Virus record (IMG/VR): IMGVR_UViG_3300031227_000044
Span: 1-58,951 of that record
Reading direction: 5' to 3' (one strand)
DNA from: a virus
DNA: 58,951 bases
Under the pieces are notes generated by a model. It saw nothing but the letters and a program-made list of their open reading frames with translations, searched no databases and was not told where the DNA came from. The translations under genes were made by a program, and so were the position numbers. Below are positions 32,406 to 39,921 of this stretch, piece after piece (the first letter of the stretch is position 1; every line of letters starts with the position of its first letter).

Positions 32406-32581
32406 GATTCACCGCACCCGTCCGGGAGGAGTTGATCCAGGCCAGGCTGAACTTTGCCGAGCAGGCAGACGCGGAGGCCCACGACCTTGACCGGGGCCCT
32501 AACGTGTACGCCGTTGACCGGTTGGCCAAGTTGAACGAGAAGATCGCAGCCCTGGACCTGATACTTTCCCAGGGATTTTAG
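32402..32581 (+). CDS. 59-residue helical protein
   Basis: The frame MRFTAPVREELIQARLNFAE... ends LIQAR- and LNEKIAALDLILSQ-type helices and is probably a two-helix hairpin or coiled coil. Its ATG overlaps the previous stop by ATGA, the same coupling used throughout this region, and a ribosome site follows for the next gene. It is short but well supported by coupling. Confidence 0.6.
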   Translation: MRFTAPVREELIQARLNFAEQADAEAHDLDRGPNVYAVDRLAKLNEKIAALDLILSQGF

Positions 32582-32591
32582 GAGGGACACC

Positions 32592-32780
32592 ATGATTAAG
32601 TGTGCACAAGACCTGGACCCCGGCGACGTTCTGTTGATCGACGGAAAGTTACGCCGAATCACAAGGATCAGCCGATTAGTGCGGGGCGTTACCATCCCGG
32701 ATCGGATCACCCTTTCCTTTGCCAGTGGATTCGACATCATCTCGACAGCATACAGAAAATTCGAAGTCAAGGAGGACTAG
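32592..32780 (+). CDS. Small protein of unknown function (beta-rich)
   Basis: The 62-residue protein begins MIKCAQDLDPGDVLLIDGKLRRI, a small beta-barrel-like opening often seen in phage accessory proteins. RITLSFASGFDIISTAYRKFEV follows. GGAGGG lies well before the ATG. The function is unknown. Confidence 0.6.
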   Translation: MIKCAQDLDPGDVLLIDGKLRRITRISRLVRGVTIPDRITLSFASGFDIISTAYRKFEVKED

Positions 32781-32782
32781 CC

Positions 32783-33148
32783 ATGGGAAACTCTCGACCC
32801 CTTTTTCTTCTCGCCTGTGTAGTCGCCTGCTTTTCCTACATGATGCTCATCCAGATGACCCACCAGGACGACGAGGATTTGATTTGCGCGGCTGTCGTGA
32901 CCGACCACCACCCAACGGACACCTGGCCCCTTGTGTTCGAGGTGCGCGTGACCTCGGGCCGTTTCAGGGCGGGGGACGACATCTTGATCGAGGGAGTTGA
33001 GGCCACCATCGAGGAGCGCTGGACTCCCAATGGGGACACGGGGACCGAGATTTGGCGGTTAACTGGCGGTGACACCATCTGTCCCTTCCCCAGTGAGCCG
33101 ATCCCGGACTGGACAAGAGCATCCATAACCCTGGACACGGAGGACTGA
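32783..33148 (+). CDS. Membrane-anchored small protein
   Basis: The 121-residue protein has an N-terminal hydrophobic segment (FLLACVVACFSYMMLIQM) that acts as a signal anchor. A hydrophilic beta-rich domain (WPLVFEVRVTSGRFRAGDDILIEGVEATIEERW) presumably faces the periplasm. CAAGGAGG precedes the start. It could be an envelope protein that alters the host surface early in infection. No family is recognised. Confidence 0.58.
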   Translation: MGNSRPLFLLACVVACFSYMMLIQMTHQDDEDLICAAVVTDHHPTDTWPLVFEVRVTSGRFRAGDDILIEGVEATIEERWTPNGDTGTEIWRLTGGDTICPFPSEPIPDWTRASITLDTED

Positions 33149-33369
33149 TGGAACCACCGAGAAGCCTTTTGATTTGCCACGAGTGCAAAAGCCCAGAGAA
33201 TCTAAAGGCTTATTCCCGTGACTGCACCGTGAACGTCATCTTGGGGACGATGATCGGGGAGATGCGGATTTTCTGCCCGTACTGCAACCACGAGACCATC
33301 ATCGTGGACGGCGAGATCGCGTCCTGTCATTACAGCTACTCCACGCCATTCTATGCAAAAGGAAAATGA
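33148..33369 (+). CDS. Small zinc-ribbon-like protein
   Basis: The 73-residue protein has CHECKSPENL and FCPYCNHETI, two C-x2-C pairs about 40 residues apart, as in zinc ribbons. Beta strands lie between. It overlaps the preceding stop (TGATG). Zinc ribbons of this sort often bind nucleic acid or transcription proteins, but no specific partner is evident. Confidence 0.6.
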   Translation: MEPPRSLLICHECKSPENLKAYSRDCTVNVILGTMIGEMRIFCPYCNHETIIVDGEIASCHYSYSTPFYAKGK

Positions 33370-34004
33370 ACGTGCTACCATACCGGCCTGCTACCCACCC
33401 CATTCACCGGCCCGGGGGGCTAAACCCCCTAAACCATTCCCCTGGGTCGGTGTCCTACCTTTTCCCGGGACACGTAAAAAGAAAGCTTGACAACCTAGAC
33501 TATCCGCGCTACGTTCTTGGCAGCAGCAAACAAGGGACCACGCAACCCATGGACATGCTCAGAAGACAAAACATGGAAATCCACGACGCTTTGAGCGGTT
33601 CCATATGCTGGTTTAATGACCCGACTTACTACAGCACCCCAGCACCCCCCCCAAATCAAAATCTTTTCGCCAAAAAACATTCTGTAACCAAGGGACATTA
33701 CAGCAGAAAAGGGCAAGTTGATTTTTTAAAAATTCCTTATAATTTAGGTCGATTCCTTATAAGTACTTTTTTTACCGTGCTTTTTATCCTGTTATTCCGT
33801 GGACATGGAGCGGTTTTTACTCCGGGAAGAATCGAGTTAAAAGTGTTCCGTTTTGGTCTCCCAGGTCTATATATTATACATATACTACTCCGTCCAACAT
33901 TCAGGACTGCTCTCATAGATCTACTACCCTTCTCGGAACCTACAAGACATACACTGTTTAGTTTAACTAGCTTAAAATCGGCAAAAAGGAAAACTAAATT
34001 ATGA
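33366..34004 (+). CDS. Doubtful 212-residue ORF across an AT-rich control-like region
   Basis: The frame starts and ends with ATGA overlaps to its neighbours, which argues for a gene. Against it, the translated protein has odd composition (early Pro/His-rich part, then Phe/Leu-rich FLISTFFTVLFILLF). It also crosses a promoter candidate and an AT-rich stretch unlike the coding DNA around it. If real, it would be a membrane protein. I rate it as more likely non-coding, with the promoter and AT-rich tract as the true content. Confidence 0.3.
   Translation: MNVLPYRPATHPIHRPGGLNPLNHSPGSVSYLFPGHVKRKLDNLDYPRYVLGSSKQGTTQPMDMLRRQNMEIHDALSGSICWFNDPTYYSTPAPPPNQNLFAKKHSVTKGHYSRKGQVDFLKIPYNLGRFLISTFFTVLFILLFRGHGAVFTPGRIELKVFRFGLPGLYIIHILLRPTFRTALIDLLPFSEPTRHTLFSLTSLKSAKRKTKL
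33487..33515 (+). promoter_or_regulatory. Promoter candidate for the Ycf46-like cluster
   Basis: TTGACA, 17 bases and TACGTT. The -10 is weak, but the 13-mer CTTGACAACCTAG is identical to that of the main early promoter. It lies about 490 bases ahead of the ATPase gene. Confidence 0.5.
33640..34000. other. AT-rich tract with direct repeats
   Basis: This stretch is far richer in A and T than its surroundings. It contains a perfect 11-base direct repeat ATTCCTTATAA at 33732 and 33752, exactly 20 bases apart, and several TATA-like runs (TATATATTATACATAT). It may be a regulatory region for the ATPase cluster or a melting element of an origin. Neither is shown. Confidence 0.5.
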
Positions 34005-35479
34005 CACCATGCGTTAGTACCATCGTGAACCACGTCCTGGCCAGCTACCCGGTGATCTACGTCGAGACTGACGAACCCTTCCGTGCGGAGCGGGAATTGA
34101 CCGAGCACTTGAAGGCCCAGGAGATCGAGTCCTCGCACTGGGACATTGAAACCGGGCTCAAGGGCGTAGATGGGGTCGCGGAGGGATCGGACAACCCCAC
34201 TGGACCCATGGCCTACCTCACCAAGCGTTCGGCCACTGTGGGGCAGCCTGCGGCCGTCCTTGCCCATAACCTGCACCGGTTCTGGGACGATCCGGAAGTG
34301 TCTCAGGCAATCATCAACGGTTCGCAAATCTGGAAGGGGTCGGAGAAGACCCTGATTCTGATCGGGACCCCGGCGCCGTCAATCCCGGTCGAGTTGTCCA
34401 AGGTCATCCAGCTATTGCCCTTCGACCTCCCGGACGCCGACCAGCGGGAAACGCTTTTGAAGGTGCTGATCGACGAGAACAAGGACAGGATGAAGGAGAG
34501 ACCAACACCGAAACAGATCAAGCAGATCGCGGAAGCGGGGTCCGGTCTTACTCTCGACGAGCTTGAGAGCGCATCCGCCCTGGCGTTTGCCAAGAGCAAG
34601 AAAATCGAGCCTCGGGACGTCATGGCGCAAAAGGCCCAGATGATCCGCAAGAATCCGTGCCTTGAGTATTACCAGCCGGAAGACGATAGGGGCTTGGCAG
34701 CCCTGGCCGGCCTGGAGAACCTGAAGCGGTTCATGCTCGACACGGCGCGGAGTGGGTACGCCCGGGGGGTTTTGCTTCTCGGTGTGCCCGGGACAGGAAA
34801 AAGTGAAACGGCCAAGGGTCTGGGCAGTGAGTTGGGGATCCCGACCATCATCCTGAACATGGGCCGGTTGTTCGGGAGCCTGGTCGGGGAGAGTGAGCAG
34901 CGCACCGAGGCAGCCCTGCGGGTGATCGATGCCGTGTCCCCGTGTGTGCTCATGATCGACGAGATCGAGAAGGCGTTGTCCGGAATGAGCGGCAGCGGAA
35001 AATCTGACTCCGGGGTGAGCAGCCGAGTGTTCGGCACCTTCCTGTCGTGGTTGCAAGATCACGAATCCAACGTGTACGTGATCGCTACCTGCAACGACAT
35101 CATGGCCCTGCCCCCCGAGTTCAGCCGGGCCGAGCGTTGGGATGCCGTGTTCTTTCTCGACTTGCCCAACGAGACGGAGAAGCGGGCCATCTTCGAGATG
35201 TACCGGGACAAATTCAAGTTGCCGGCCAAGACCGAGATGCCGTTGGCCATCGACTACACCGGGGCCGAGATCAGGTCGCTGTGCAGGACCGCCAAGATGC
35301 TGAACATCACGCCGATCCAGGCCACTAAGTACGTGATCCCGATTGCCAAGAGCCGGTCCGAGATGATCGCCGGCTTGAGGAAGTGGGCCGAGCACCGGGC
35401 CGTGCCGGCCACGGACGCCCAGGTGGATGATGTCGTGACCGCAACCCGCAAGATGAAAACCAGGAAGGGGACGAAGTGA
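34001..35479 (+). CDS. AAA+ ATPase, Ycf46-like
   Basis: The 492-residue protein has a non-ATPase N-terminal half and a single AAA+ domain. Walker A is GVPGTGKS (261-268), the pore-type loop is MGRLFGSLVGESEQRTE (about 287-303), Walker B is VLMIDEIEKA (about 316-325), and the Arg-finger region is SRAERWD. The whole central stretch closely follows the Ycf46 family of plastids and cyanobacteria, with SSRVFGTFLSWLQ as a hallmark. It would form a ring that remodels or threads a protein substrate. It heads an operon with DUF1257 and two DUF2997 genes. Its biochemical target is unknown. Confidence 0.85.
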   Translation: MTPCVSTIVNHVLASYPVIYVETDEPFRAERELTEHLKAQEIESSHWDIETGLKGVDGVAEGSDNPTGPMAYLTKRSATVGQPAAVLAHNLHRFWDDPEVSQAIINGSQIWKGSEKTLILIGTPAPSIPVELSKVIQLLPFDLPDADQRETLLKVLIDENKDRMKERPTPKQIKQIAEAGSGLTLDELESASALAFAKSKKIEPRDVMAQKAQMIRKNPCLEYYQPEDDRGLAALAGLENLKRFMLDTARSGYARGVLLLGVPGTGKSETAKGLGSELGIPTIILNMGRLFGSLVGESEQRTEAALRVIDAVSPCVLMIDEIEKALSGMSGSGKSDSGVSSRVFGTFLSWLQDHESNVYVIATCNDIMALPPEFSRAERWDAVFFLDLPNETEKRAIFEMYRDKFKLPAKTEMPLAIDYTGAEIRSLCRTAKMLNITPIQATKYVIPIAKSRSEMIAGLRKWAEHRAVPATDAQVDDVVTATRKMKTRKGTK

Positions 35480-36054
35480 TGGAATGCTGCACAGTCGATC
35501 AGATGATGGCGTTCCGCCCATGCGGGTGGGACAAGGACGACGATGGCAAGCACTACACGCCGCAACGTGTTGCAGCCTTGTGGGCGGGGCGTGAGACCCT
35601 GACCGCCATGGACATGCTGGACCTGGACATCCCGGCAGATGATAGGCTGTGGGCTGTGCTACGGCCGGAATTGATCCCGGAAAAGATGCTCCATGAATTG
35701 GCTTGCGATTTCGCCGCCGCAACGCTCTACATCTGGGAAAAGAAATACCCAAATGACAAGCGGCCCCACAACACCATCGCGGTGAAGCGGCTATGGATTC
35801 GCGGTGAGGCAACGGATGATGAGTTGGCCGCCGCACGGGCCGCAGCCGGGGACGCAGCCGGGGCCGCAGCCGGGGACGCAGCCTGGGTCGCAGCCGGGGT
35901 CGCAGCCTGGTTCGCAGCCGGGGTCGCAGCCGGGGCCGCCGCAGGGGCCGCCGCATGGGCCGCATGGGCCGCAGCCGGGGACGACGCACGGGACGCCCAG
36001 GTTGACATGGTGCGCGAGGCGCTGAAACAGGCCGAGAAAGGAAAAGAATCATGA
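35479..36054 (+). CDS. Alanine-rich repeat protein (phage/immunity-type family)
   Basis: The 191-residue protein has a helical N-terminal part with FRPCGWDKDDDGKHYTPQRVAALW. The characteristic HELACDFAAATL and KRLWIRGEATDDELAAARAAA stretch follows, as in phage and bacterial proteins often labelled putative immunity proteins. The C-terminal part is an Ala/Gly/Trp-rich array of short repeats (GDAAGAAAGDAAWVAAG). It is coupled to the ATPase stop by TGATG. It may be an adaptor or substrate of the ATPase, given the operon; that is inference. Confidence 0.6.
   Translation: MECCTVDQMMAFRPCGWDKDDDGKHYTPQRVAALWAGRETLTAMDMLDLDIPADDRLWAVLRPELIPEKMLHELACDFAAATLYIWEKKYPNDKRPHNTIAVKRLWIRGEATDDELAAARAAAGDAAGAAAGDAAWVAAGVAAWFAAGVAAGAAAGAAAWAAWAAAGDDARDAQVDMVREALKQAEKGKES
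35835..35995 (+). repeat. Alanine-coding tandem repeats
   Basis: Imperfect tandem copies of GCAGCCGGGGNCGCAGCC-like units encode the Ala-rich array. They look length-variable and recombination-prone. Confidence 0.75.
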
Positions 36055-36440
36055 GTCACTACACACAAATCACTACGAACATGGTGGACCAGGAGTGCAT
36101 CATCCAGGCCCTGATGGACCAGGGCTTTACCCGTGACCAGATCGAGGTCCACGACCAGCCGGCTGTGCTGCACGGGTATGAGGAGAAGCGCCGGGCCAAC
36201 ATCATCATTCGGAAGCGCCACACCGGGGGGTACGGGGACCTGGGGTTGCTCAAGAACCCCGAGACCGGACGGTACGAGTTGATCGTGGACGACCTCGACC
36301 AGGGGCGCCGGTTCGACAAGGGCAAGCTGCTCGGAAGGTACGCATACCACAAGGCCATCAGGGCGGTGAAGAAGAAGGGGCTCCGGTACCAGGAAGCGCG
36401 TGATGGGAATGGCCGGATTCTTTTGACCGTCGAGATGTAG
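36051..36440 (+). CDS. DUF1257 protein (Ycf35-like)
   Basis: The 129-residue protein starts MSHYTQITTNMVDQECIIQALMDQG and has the DUF1257 pattern: an EEKRRANIIIRKRH strand, a GYGDLGLLKN loop, and RYELIVDDLDQG. Plastid and cyanobacterial Ycf35 belong to this family. The biochemical role is unknown. It sits in the same operon as the Ycf46-like ATPase and overlaps the Ala-rich gene by ATGA, so a joint complex is likely. The family match is good. Confidence 0.8.
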   Translation: MSHYTQITTNMVDQECIIQALMDQGFTRDQIEVHDQPAVLHGYEEKRRANIIIRKRHTGGYGDLGLLKNPETGRYELIVDDLDQGRRFDKGKLLGRYAYHKAIRAVKKKGLRYQEARDGNGRILLTVEM

Positions 36441-36451
36441 GGAGGCACCGG

Positions 36452-36646
36452 ATGAAAAAGCAAAAGCTCATGATCTTCATTGACGAAACAGCAGACCCCG
36501 TGACCGTTGTGGCGTCCGGGTTCACCGGATACGCGGGACGGACATGCGGTGAGGAGATGGACTTCCTGGTTGACGCCATCGGGGAAAGGGTTCCGCAGCC
36601 CGTTCAGTTTGGGGATCAGCAACCACCGGAGAAAGGTGAAGCATAA
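36452..36646 (+). CDS. DUF2997 protein, copy 1
   Basis: The 64-residue protein has the DUF2997 pattern, in which a first strand MIFIDETADPVTVVASGF leads to GYAGRTCGEEMDFLVDAIG. The C-terminal tail is Pro/Gln-rich. It follows DUF1257 with GGGAGG at good distance. DUF2997 proteins are small companions of DUF1257 in several bacteria, as I recall. A second, clearly related copy lies two genes downstream. Confidence 0.72.
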   Translation: MKKQKLMIFIDETADPVTVVASGFTGYAGRTCGEEMDFLVDAIGERVPQPVQFGDQQPPEKGEA

Positions 36647-36942
36647 TGGCAACGATCAATTGGAAGGCAAAAGCGCAGAAGGCTGAGAAGCTACTGCACC
36701 AGAGGCGTGAACTGCTTCTACAGGCAAGAGACCTAGCCATAGAAGCGGCAAAATATGGAAACGAATGTTCAGAGGGCCGCTTTGCCGATCTTCCCGCACG
36801 CATGGTCGGGCACAACGTCATTGGCAATGTTGAAGGGATGAAGTTTGTAGCGCACAGGACCAAGACTCAAGCGAGAGAAGGCCGAGATCTGCTGGACGCT
36901 GCACACGACTTCCTGGATAGTTTCAAACGGGGGGGCAAGTGA
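36646..36942 (+). CDS. Small helical protein between two DUF2997 genes
   Basis: The 98-residue protein has a basic helical N-terminus (NWKAKAQKAEKLLHQRRELLLQARDLA) and a second helical end (KTQAREGRDLLDAAHDFLDSF). Its ATG overlaps the DUF2997 stop (TAATG). It is probably co-translated with its neighbours and part of the same complex, but no domain is known. Confidence 0.6.
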   Translation: MATINWKAKAQKAEKLLHQRRELLLQARDLAIEAAKYGNECSEGRFADLPARMVGHNVIGNVEGMKFVAHRTKTQAREGRDLLDAAHDFLDSFKRGGK

Positions 36943-36943
36943 G

Positions 36944-37144
36944 ATGGCAAAGCAGATGACAATCACGATTGACGACACCACCGGCGAGACATCCGTGGAG
37001 ATGGCCGGGTTCAAGGGACGGTCATGCACGGATGCCAGCCGGTTCATCGAGCAGGCCCTGGGGACCGTGGCCCAGCGGAAGCGCAAGAAGGCGTTCTACG
37101 CGGTGGACAAGCTGGGCGAGAAGAACAAGGAAGTTTGCGGCTAG
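36944..37144 (+). CDS. DUF2997 protein, copy 2
   Basis: The 66-residue protein reads MTITIDDTTGETSVEMAGF and then GRSCTDASRFIEQALG, a better match to DUF2997 than copy 1. It shares the strand, GF-x-G-x-x-C turn and helix with copy 1. The C-terminal part is basic. It closes the DUF1257 group and starts two bases after the previous stop. Confidence 0.75.
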   Translation: MAKQMTITIDDTTGETSVEMAGFKGRSCTDASRFIEQALGTVAQRKRKKAFYAVDKLGEKNKEVCG

Positions 37145-37168
37145 ACCGCACCAAAAGGAGACCACGCC

Positions 37169-37519
37169 ATGACCGTTACGGCAAAGAGGCTCACTGATTT
37201 AAAAGAGCTGTCCAAAGATATGAGTAAAAGGCAAGCGATGATAATTGCGGATCGGCAAGCAGTCCATGGAAGCATGGATGATAAATATTCCTATCAAGAG
37301 CAGGAGGCCGCATGGGCAAAGCTCTTTCTCCTTGCCCACTACGGAGTGCCCGACGCCCAGTGGATGCGGTTGCGCGATACGGCCCAGGCAGCCTTTGACA
37401 AGTTCAAGAGGGTTCCCAAAAACTGGGGCACGCCAGAACTTGCGAACCTTGCCAAGGCCCTGGCCAAGATCATGGAACTATTCAGACGAGTGGAGGAGGA
37501 AAGAGATGTGCATGTATGA
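37169..37519 (+). CDS. Helical protein of unknown function
   Basis: The 116-residue protein is predicted all-helical (RLTDLKELSKDMSKRQAMIIAD, QEQEAAWAKLFLLAHYGVP, LANLAKALAKIMELFRRVEEE). AAAGGAG lies ahead of the ATG. No family is recognised. It may continue the operon of the DUF1257 group, as no promoter intervenes. Confidence 0.58.
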   Translation: MTVTAKRLTDLKELSKDMSKRQAMIIADRQAVHGSMDDKYSYQEQEAAWAKLFLLAHYGVPDAQWMRLRDTAQAAFDKFKRVPKNWGTPELANLAKALAKIMELFRRVEEERDVHV

Positions 37520-37558
37520 GGACAACGCCTATTAACTTTTCAATTAAGGAGAATCGAG

Positions 37559-37969
37559 ATGCCTTCAAAAAGATGGACCGAAAAAGAAGATTATGCCTTA
37601 ACCGAAATGCTGAAACGGTACAGGGAGAAGGAAGGGCAAACAAGGGTCATCAGCATCGAGGCGTGGTCCAGCTTCGCCGAATCCCTAAACAATCTTTACG
37701 GCGAAAACAGAACATTCAACTCCTGCATGTCACGGATGCAACGGTTGCAAAAAACCGGTAAGAAGGAAAGGCAAAGCCCCCCGGTATTTAACCAGCCGAT
37801 TGTGCTCCTTAACGACCGGAGCGCAGACCCGCCGGAAAAAGAACCCGCGCCAAATACGGACCTTTTTGAGCTTCGCCGCACGGCGATCTTGGCCCGCATT
37901 CGCAAACTGGCGAAAGACATGAAAACCACAGCGGACGCCTTGCTTGAACTTCTGATCGATGAAATCTGA
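37559..37969 (+). CDS. SANT/Myb-like DNA-binding protein
   Basis: The 136-residue protein starts with KRWTEKEDYALTEMLKRYREKEG. IEAWSSFAESLNN and RTFNSCMSRMQRLQKTG follow, the spacing of a Myb/SANT-type three-helix domain with its Trp-type core. A Pro-rich linker and a C-terminal helix (ARIRKLAKDMKTTADALLELL) may oligomerise. AAGGAGA is well placed. It is a candidate regulator of early or middle phage genes. Confidence 0.62.
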   Translation: MPSKRWTEKEDYALTEMLKRYREKEGQTRVISIEAWSSFAESLNNLYGENRTFNSCMSRMQRLQKTGKKERQSPPVFNQPIVLLNDRSADPPEKEPAPNTDLFELRRTAILARIRKLAKDMKTTADALLELLIDEI

Positions 37970-37982
37970 AAGGAGAAACGGG

Positions 37983-38294
37983 ATGCCTGACCATAAACGA
38001 CAGGATGAAGCTTTAGATAAGTACATAACCAGGCAAATGCGTAACGCCCTCAATGAGTCCCATTACAAGGGCATGAGGGAAGGCGTCAAGAGGTACGCCA
38101 CTCAGCCCCGAGCAAATGGAAAATGGTTTGTCGGCAGCCGCAACACGACGCTCAAGGAAGCCCTGGCCGAGATCGACAAGGAAGAAGAGGCCAAGCAACC
38201 GACGCCCAAGGATTCTCCTTTCGACCGAAAAGAATCAGGGCACAAACCAACGATCTACATAAACGTCCCAACGACAAAGAAGACAGTAACATGA
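37983..38294 (+). CDS. Small basic protein of unknown function
   Basis: The 103-residue protein (from the ATG with AGGAG seven bases upstream) begins MPDHKRQDEALDKYITRQMRN. It has a helix-rich first half, a beta-like GKWFVGSRNTTLKEALAEI, and a Pro/Lys-rich tail. It overlaps the next gene by ATGA. No family is recognised. Confidence 0.55.
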   Translation: MPDHKRQDEALDKYITRQMRNALNESHYKGMREGVKRYATQPRANGKWFVGSRNTTLKEALAEIDKEEEAKQPTPKDSPFDRKESGHKPTIYINVPTTKKTVT

Positions 38295-38506
38295 TTAAGC
38301 TCACCGACGCCGAACGGCTCAAGAGGCTCAACGGAAAGGCAAGCCTTCACATCATCGACCTGCTCATTCTGTGGTATCCGAAGGGGCGACGCGGGGTAAA
38401 GCAACTCCTGATCGACCTGGCCAGGAAGCGCCACAAGTTAACCTGGTTCGACGCGTGGCTGATGGACACCGAAGGAACTTCACCGTCAAATTTCAGGAGT
38501 AAATGA
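38291..38506 (+). CDS. Small protein of unknown function
   Basis: The 71-residue protein reads LTDAERLKRLNGKASLHIIDLLILWY, then RRGVKQLLIDLARKRHKLTWFDAW. It is helical and basic in the second half. The start is coupled by ATGA. No domain is identified. Confidence 0.55.
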   Translation: MIKLTDAERLKRLNGKASLHIIDLLILWYPKGRRGVKQLLIDLARKRHKLTWFDAWLMDTEGTSPSNFRSK

Positions 38507-38700
38507 AAATGGCTTTCGATGAAAACGGATCAATGCGTGAGTTATGCATTCAGCAGGGGTACGTCCCGGAAGGATGCCAAATGGACGGGTTTATGATTAT
38601 GGCATTCATAAACAGCGCAAAAGACCCCTGCGATGGATGTAAAGAGGACAAGCTAAAATGCGGTGGAAGGCCAACGCGGGCGGAGGTCAACGATGTCTGA
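38503..38700 (+). CDS. Small Cys-containing protein
   Basis: The 65-residue protein has ELCIQQGYVPEGC, then a CDGCKEDKLKCGG cluster. It is probably metal-binding and leads into a series of small Cys-rich genes. The coupled ATGA start and a second ATG two codons later (better spaced to AGGAG) are both possible. Confidence 0.55.
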   Translation: MKMAFDENGSMRELCIQQGYVPEGCQMDGFMIMAFINSAKDPCDGCKEDKLKCGGRPTRAEVNDV

Positions 38701-38848
38701 ATTCGAGTGCTACTGCGGTGCGATCATGATCCACGGCGTGTGCCCGAAGTGCGGCAACAAATACCCGGCCTACATGGACGGCCTGAGCGAAAACGAGATC
38801 GTGGCACGGGATCAGGCGGATGAACAACCGGAGGACGAAGAAGAATGA
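38693..38848 (+). CDS. 51-residue zinc-ribbon protein
   Basis: The protein contains CYCGAIMIHGVCPKCGNKYPAY, a short zinc ribbon with two cysteine pairs, then an acidic tail (ADEQPEDEEE). GGAGG is six bases before the ATG, and it overlaps the previous gene by eight bases. Confidence 0.58.
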   Translation: MSEFECYCGAIMIHGVCPKCGNKYPAYMDGLSENEIVARDQADEQPEDEEE

Positions 38849-39126
38849 AAGAAACTTGCAAAACCTGCGACCACTGGGATGCTGAAAGTTACCAAAAACA
38901 TTGCGATGCCAAGGATCGATGGATTAAGGAAAGGGATGAGTTAAACACGTTGTCAGGAGGGAGAACCATTCCGTTCACTATTTGGGCTCAGAAAATGTCC
39001 GAAGATCCGGGAACGCCAACGGGCGACTGCCGACGCTTCCCTCAGATCGTAAAAAAAGCCCCGGGCGATTACTGTGGTGAACACAGAACAACGCCGAAAA
39101 ACAACGAACCGGAGGGAAGCGAATGA
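38845..39126 (+). CDS. Cys4 small protein, CxxCxxWD family member 1
   Basis: The 93-residue protein has CKTCDHWD near the start, then GDCRRFPQ and YCGEH. It is one of several small proteins here that share the order C-x2-C-x2-[WF], C-x3-P, and C-x2-[WH], presumably a Cys4 metal site. It begins by ATGA overlap. The family is widespread in phages to my knowledge, without known function. Confidence 0.62.
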   Translation: MKETCKTCDHWDAESYQKHCDAKDRWIKERDELNTLSGGRTIPFTIWAQKMSEDPGTPTGDCRRFPQIVKKAPGDYCGEHRTTPKNNEPEGSE

Positions 39127-39386
39127 AGTTTTTCAAATTCCTAAAACGCAAGAAGCAAACGGCCATACTTATGCCCCGTGATGAAAGGGGTACGTGCTGG
39201 AATTGCGAGTTTGGTCTTGTGAAGACCGATTTTCAAGACAAGGTTCCTATGGTCAAATGCGGTATAACGGCTCAAATTCGCCATGACAGTTCCTATGAAA
39301 AGGATGGCGATGGCATGACCTGCGGCGATTGGAGAAGGACCACGGACGAAGTGATCAGAACGCCGATAAACGCGGAGGACGAATGA
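39123..39386 (+). CDS. Cys4 small protein, diverged family member 2
   Basis: The 87-residue protein starts basic (MKFFKFLKRKKQT). It has CWNCEFGLV, VKCGIT and MTCGDWRRT, which fits the same four-cysteine order with changed spacing. It is coupled on both sides by ATGA. A membrane-touching basic N-terminus is possible. Confidence 0.58.
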   Translation: MKFFKFLKRKKQTAILMPRDERGTCWNCEFGLVKTDFQDKVPMVKCGITAQIRHDSSYEKDGDGMTCGDWRRTTDEVIRTPINAEDE

Positions 39387-39598
39387 AAAAATGCTGTGAG
39401 ACGTGTGCGGCATGGGACATAAAAGCACAGTGGGCTTCCGTTCACGAATCGACTGACAAGGACACTGCCTATTGCTACGATCCGCAAGCATCCATGGCAT
39501 TTGGACCTTCAACCAACAAGGACTTCGGGGAACTTTGTACCCACTGGATCGCCCGCAACCGAGTATCCCCGAGCCCGGATTACTCGAAACGGAAATAA
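39383..39598 (+). CDS. Cys4 small protein, family member 3
   Basis: The 71-residue protein reads CCETCAAWDIKAQW, then AYCYDP and LCTHWIARN, a close relative of members 1 and 4. It starts with the ATGA overlap. The C-terminus is basic. A downstream stretch of about 75 bases holds only a very short basic frame and the next ribosome site. Confidence 0.6.
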   Translation: MKKCCETCAAWDIKAQWASVHESTDKDTAYCYDPQASMAFGPSTNKDFGELCTHWIARNRVSPSPDYSKRK

Positions 39599-39675
39599 CC
39601 CCAAACCAATCGTTTATGAAATGGCTCAAGTCAAAGAAGAAAAGTAAGCAATGAATAACCACGAAGGAGCCAGCG

Positions 39676-39921
39676 ATGTCCAGGCGAACATATAACGAAT
39701 TTGCGTGCTCCGTCATTGAGGTAGAGGTTGCCGGAAAACTTGTTGATTTGAGAAACGCCAAGGGGTTCGCCGTCGAGGCAACGAGGGAGCATCCGATCAC
39801 AACAGGAACCTTTACGATCATCAAAAGAGACGGAAGCCGAGAGGAAGTCAAGGGCAGGCCAATCACCGTCAGGGACAAGGAAACAAAACGACTCATTGCA
39901 ATGGAGGAACCAGCACCATGA
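39676..39921 (+). CDS. Small beta-rich protein of unknown function
   Basis: The 81-residue protein has alternating strands (FACSVIEVEVAGKLVDLRNAKG, TGTFTIIKRDGSREEVKGRP). AAGGAG is well placed, and the end overlaps the ATPase gene by ATGA. No family is recognised. It may work with the downstream ATPase. Confidence 0.58.
   Translation: MSRRTYNEFACSVIEVEVAGKLVDLRNAKGFAVEATREHPITTGTFTIIKRDGSREEVKGRPITVRDKETKRLIAMEEPAP

Noticed and set aside
33414-33430. G6/C5 hairpin as a terminator
   Set aside because: No T-run follows on either strand.
34412-36052. 546-residue leftward frame opposite the Ycf46-like gene
   Set aside because: It consists of Arg/Pro-rich repeats created by the Ala-coding repeat on the other strand.
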